Source: Brassica napus (lineage: Eukaryota > Streptophyta > Magnoliopsida > Brassicales > Brassicaceae). Taken from it: a DNA stretch of 64,000 nucleotides. Under the pieces are notes generated by a model. That model did not search any database. It saw only the letters and a list, made by a program, of their open reading frames with translations, and was not told the origin of the DNA. The stretch spans positions 17,804,732 through 17,868,731 of the forward strand of contig NC_063442.1 of assembly GCF_020379485.1 (NCBI RefSeq). Direction: 5' to 3'. Position numbers and translations under genes: made by a program. This document shows positions 60,732-64,000 of the stretch, in pieces (positions within the stretch are counted from its first letter, which is position 1; the number at the start of each line of letters is the position of its first letter).

Positions 60732-60881
60732 TCAATCTCCATAACGTGAAGAAGTGGGCAACATAACAGAGCTATATCCGGAAGATAGAGACGGCGATCA
60801 GGACATATTTGTTTCTGCCTCTGCAAGAGATCGATCACCAATTGTTGGTTCAGGTAAAGGAGTAGAGAGACTAAACCAATG
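60732..60881 (-). pseudogene. Kinase C-terminal tail fragment, tandem duplicate remnant
   Basis: Minus-strand reading HWFSLSTPLPEPTIGDRSLA then EAETNMS, a TGA, SPSLSSGYSSVMLP. It parallels the tail of the kinase at 56549 (HWFSYFSTPLPEPRIGDQSL and LLSPSPGYGSPMSPVSPR). Nothing of the upstream kinase domain remains here. It is a relic of a second kinase gene between CRK45 and AGL14. Confidence 0.75.
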
Positions 60882-61205
60882 AAACTTTTATTCAGCGGTT
60901 TGAATTTGTCTACTTTGACCGTCGACCATGTCCAATTAGTTGACATTTGTCTTCTACGATATCGCAGTGGCGTGGCTTACCAATCAGAACCATTATATAC
61001 CATATATAACATTACTTTTATATAAAAATAGAAGAACTATAAAGGAAGACATTCAGAAGTTGTTTGGATTTTCAAAGATGTTATTGGATACAAAAGAAGA
61101 AAAAAAAACTATTACATTAACCTCATTTTTCTTCTAGAAAGGAGAAGACATCATGTTTAAAGTAGTGTGATCATATATTTTTTGAGGTGAATGTATAAAC
61201 ATGTA

Positions 61206-62502
61206 TTAATTTGGAGGAAACTTTTTGGAGTGTCGGATCGGAGGAGGTCCAATCAACAAATCAGTCACCACTTCCATTTCACTCTCCTCTGTGTCCAAGT
61301 CTTCTGATGTTGTTGTTGATGATGTTCTTGGTATTATTCCTCCTCTTCCCATCTCATACTTTTTTTTAATTCAATTTCAAATTAATACTCTCGTATAAAA
61401 AGAGTAGATAATTTCATAATGATAGAGCAATAGAGAACAAATCAATCCGTTGTAAAATATAGAGAAGCCATGTGTTAGAATCAATTTATACCTTCTCCGT
61501 CAGCATTTTGTTTTCTGCAGTAAGGTTCCTCTCCTAAAATATTGAAAAGGAACCAGAAAATGGTTAAATTAGAAGACACAACTAGTACCTGATTTTTTTT
61601 ATCAAAATGAAAAAAAAAGCTAGAGGTTTATGAGTTTTACCTTTTCTTTCAACTTGTCCAGTTCTTCACGCAGTAATTGGTACTGCAATTAAGAAATAAA
61701 ATAGCTGGATAAATTCCTTAAACAGTTTATAAGAATATGGTCATCTTCTAAATATGGTCCTATGGTTATTACCTTGAATATATGTAATCAATCGACCCAA
61801 CCACAACGTCATACTCTTAAATGTCGACAAAGTAACAATAACTCTCTTTTTTTGTGTGTCTAAAGTAACAATAACTCTTATTCATCTTCATCTGTCAAAG
61901 TAAATGATCAGAGATATATAAGTTACCTTTTTGGCTCTTATTTTGGTTAAGCTTCGCTCCAACTGGTTTTCCAATTGTTGTAACTCCTCAATAGAAGATG
62001 CGTCAAGTCCTTCTCCCAGAAATTTTCTGTAATTGTTTTTTTTTAACAAACATGACAATGTTAAATATTTTGCAAATAGACAGTTACAATGTCTAATTTT
62101 TCATTGAAGAAAACTAAATATTTAGGATTCAAAAACCGTTTTGAAATCTCAAGTTGTTCGATCTTTCTCGCTAAGCCATAGGTTTCGCCTTTTGCTTGCT
62201 GTAAACAGGTTTGGTCATGTCAATATAACACACATAAAATCTATAAGAAAAAAGAGAAGATTTTATTAAATAAAACAATCTTTGAGCCAAAATTGTAAGA
62301 ATATAATGATACAAATTTACGACTCACGTTAATAGGTAAAGAATATAATTAAAAAAAGAATATAAGTTTTAGATTTTTCTTTTTTGCCAAGCAAGTACAT
62401 ACACGATAACGGCGGTAAACTACCTGTGAATTATCCTCTCTCTTATGGTTAGAGCCAAGATCATGTACTCGTTTTTGATATCGTTCTACTGTTTTTGTTA
62501 TA
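61206..62502 (-). CDS. AGL14: AGL14 (XAL2) MADS-box factor, exons 2 to 7 (MADS exon outside window)
   Basis: SOC1-clade MIKC MADS factor acting in root development and flowering; nuclear. Minus-strand exons: 62502-62424 (79 nt), 62198-62137 (62), 62026-61927 (100), 61682-61641 (42), 61533-61492 (42) and 61358-61206. These lengths are the MIKC pattern. Exon 2 gives the I region (TKTVERYQKRVHDLGSNHKR). The K-box follows: ETYGLARKIEQLEISKR, LGEGLDASSIEELQQLENQL, ERSLTKIRAKKYQLLREEL and AENKMLTEK. The C-terminus ends SEMEVVTDLLIGPPPIRHSK then KFPPN. From memory this is Arabidopsis At4g11880. The acceptor of the last exon is preceded by an A run rather than pyrimidines. The first intron is at least 1.5 kb and runs off the right edge. 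Confidence 0.93.
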
Positions 62503-64000
62503 CTGAAATTTCAAAAAGTCAAAATTCAATTCAATCTTACAAACAAAAGAAATCAAATCAAAGCGAATTAATGAGAACCAAAAAGATGAGGTATAGGTTT
62601 TTCAGCAAACGCAAATAAAATGTACAATTATATCTGTCATTTATATATATATTTTTTAAGAAACATCACCACTTACACTTATATATAGACTAATATCTGA
62701 GCTAATAAAATTTGTTATCAGTCACCTGCTAAAATTCTAGAATAATGAAAAAAAATCCTCAATAGTTATATAAATGATAAAATAAGAAAATATAATTACC
62801 GATATTTAGTCATGTGAATATGGCCTAATTATGTAATAAAAAAAATGTTAACTATATATGTACGTGGTTAAGCACCTAGTTAATTGTGATTACCCATCTC
62901 GGCTTTATTATATAGAAACACTTATCAATTGTTTTTTGTCTAACAAAGTACGAACACATCATTAAGATAACACACATAATTAGCACACAGTATCATTTCC
63001 TATAATTTATAAGTACGCAAAAATAAAAAAAAATAGAAGAAGCATGGAAAGAATCAACGTATTCTGATCTAGTCACATGCCGATGACTCCTTCAGTATCT
63101 GTCATCACTGAGATAAAGGCCTTTGTACTATGTGGGTTAAAAGTGTAGCAAATGCCTCTTTCTTGCCAGCATATACGTTATATGATACATGCATCTACTA
63201 TATGCACACACAATCAAAACTAGTGTACCATACAAATAGTTATATTAGAGCATCTCTAACATTACTATATTTTTACTCTTAAATAAAATTTAGAATAAAA
63301 ATTTTCCAAATTCTATTTTATTTTTTTATTTTATAATAAGGTAAAAATAAATTTATTCTATAAATAGAGTAATTCATTTATTTATTTTTCATCACTCAAT
63401 TTTTTTAATTTAAAATAGAGTATCATTGAGTATAACTCAACTTTATTATAAAATTAATTTATTTTAAAGAAAAAGATAGAATAATTCATTGGAAATGGTG
63501 TTATAAATCTAACTGATGACGGTGGACGTTAGAGCTATGTGTCTACCTGTAACTATAGTCCGAGAAAATAAATCGGCCGTATGATGATTATTTCTATGAA
63601 AAGAATGTTGTTTTGGAATTTCAAATCTCAAATTGTCAAGCCTAAAAAAAAAACAGTATTTATCAGCTATTTTTCTTAATATATAAAAGTTTCCTTAAAA
63701 CATTAGCCGTTTTTTATCAGTTACGTACCATTTGATACTTTGTATTTACATAATGTAATCAAGCATCAATCGATATATACATCCATGATCATTCTTAGCT
63801 GTTTATCAAATTATGTACACAGATGAGTTTAGAAAGAAATTGTTTCAAAATGTATATACAGTCACTCACGTAATATGTGCACATACGTGATAATTCGTAG
63901 TGCAATACTCTTTGTGTTTCATGAAGAGTGTCATTTTGATATTTTTACATAAATTTAAAAAATAACTAAAATGCATTTATGTATTTATTAATTGCATCTA
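62503..64000 (-). other. Start of the large AGL14 first intron
   Basis: No MADS-domain exon is found on the minus strand up to the window end. Large first intron, normal for this clade and often regulatory. Contains a Harbinger-type MITE. Confidence 0.6.
63248..63500. mobile_element. Tourist/Harbinger-type MITE in the AGL14 intron
   Basis: 253 bp. Ends GAGCATCTCTAACATTAC and (reverse complement) CACCATTTCCAATG are diverged inverted repeats with TTA on both sides. Same end type as the element at 28437. Confidence 0.6.

Overview
The window is plant nuclear DNA. Genes have short GT-AG introns, intergenic DNA is AT-rich, and transposon debris is abundant. Protein similarity and gene order, both judged from memory of Arabidopsis thaliana, point to a Brassicaceae genome, most likely Brassica or a close relative. 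Read left to right, the genes match a run of the Arabidopsis chromosome 4 region around At4g12020 to At4g11880, in order: WRKY19-type TNL, DSC1, a TVP38/VTT-domain protein, a TPX2-like protein, NUDX14, a DUF1191 protein, CCS52A2/FZR1, CRK45/ARCK1 and AGL14.

Layout. 1-2831 (-) holds the 5' part of a TIR-NB-ARC-LRR immune receptor whose first exon encodes a CBP60-type domain. 2832-20770 is about 18 kb of nested transposons: a Helitron-like element with tandemly repeated 5' ends, LINE copies, a hAT element with exact 8-bp target duplications, and a MULE-like foldback made largely of telomere-like repeats. 20771-25049 (+) is an intact five-exon DSC1 ortholog. The two receptors are therefore a divergent pair pulled apart by transposons. 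26241-28145 (+) is a VTT-domain membrane protein. 28437-40301 is gene-poor and contains a Harbinger element with a hAT inside it, Stowaway MITEs, a tandem repeat and a LINE. 41102-44172 (+) is a 17-exon TPX2-like gene, 44548-44621 (-) a tRNA-Val(AAC), 44785-46256 (+) NUDX14, 47477-48418 (+) a DUF1191 protein, and 50590-53132 (+) CCS52A2. 56549-59980 (-) is a CRK45/ARCK1-like kinase gene broken by two transposons inside coding exons. 61206-62502 (-) is the 3' part of the MADS-box gene AGL14; its MADS exon lies beyond the window.

How the genes relate. The two left-hand receptors probably act as a sensor/executor pair: the sensor has a degenerate TIR and an integrated CBP60 domain, and DSC1 has an intact TIR. 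The remaining genes are ordinary collinear neighbours with roles in spindle assembly, sugar-nucleotide metabolism, the endocycle, stress kinase signalling and root or flowering development. The most unusual items are the CBP60-TNL fusion, the doubly interrupted kinase, the 1.5-kb near-palindromic MULE inside it, and the layered nested insertions whose target duplications give the order of events.
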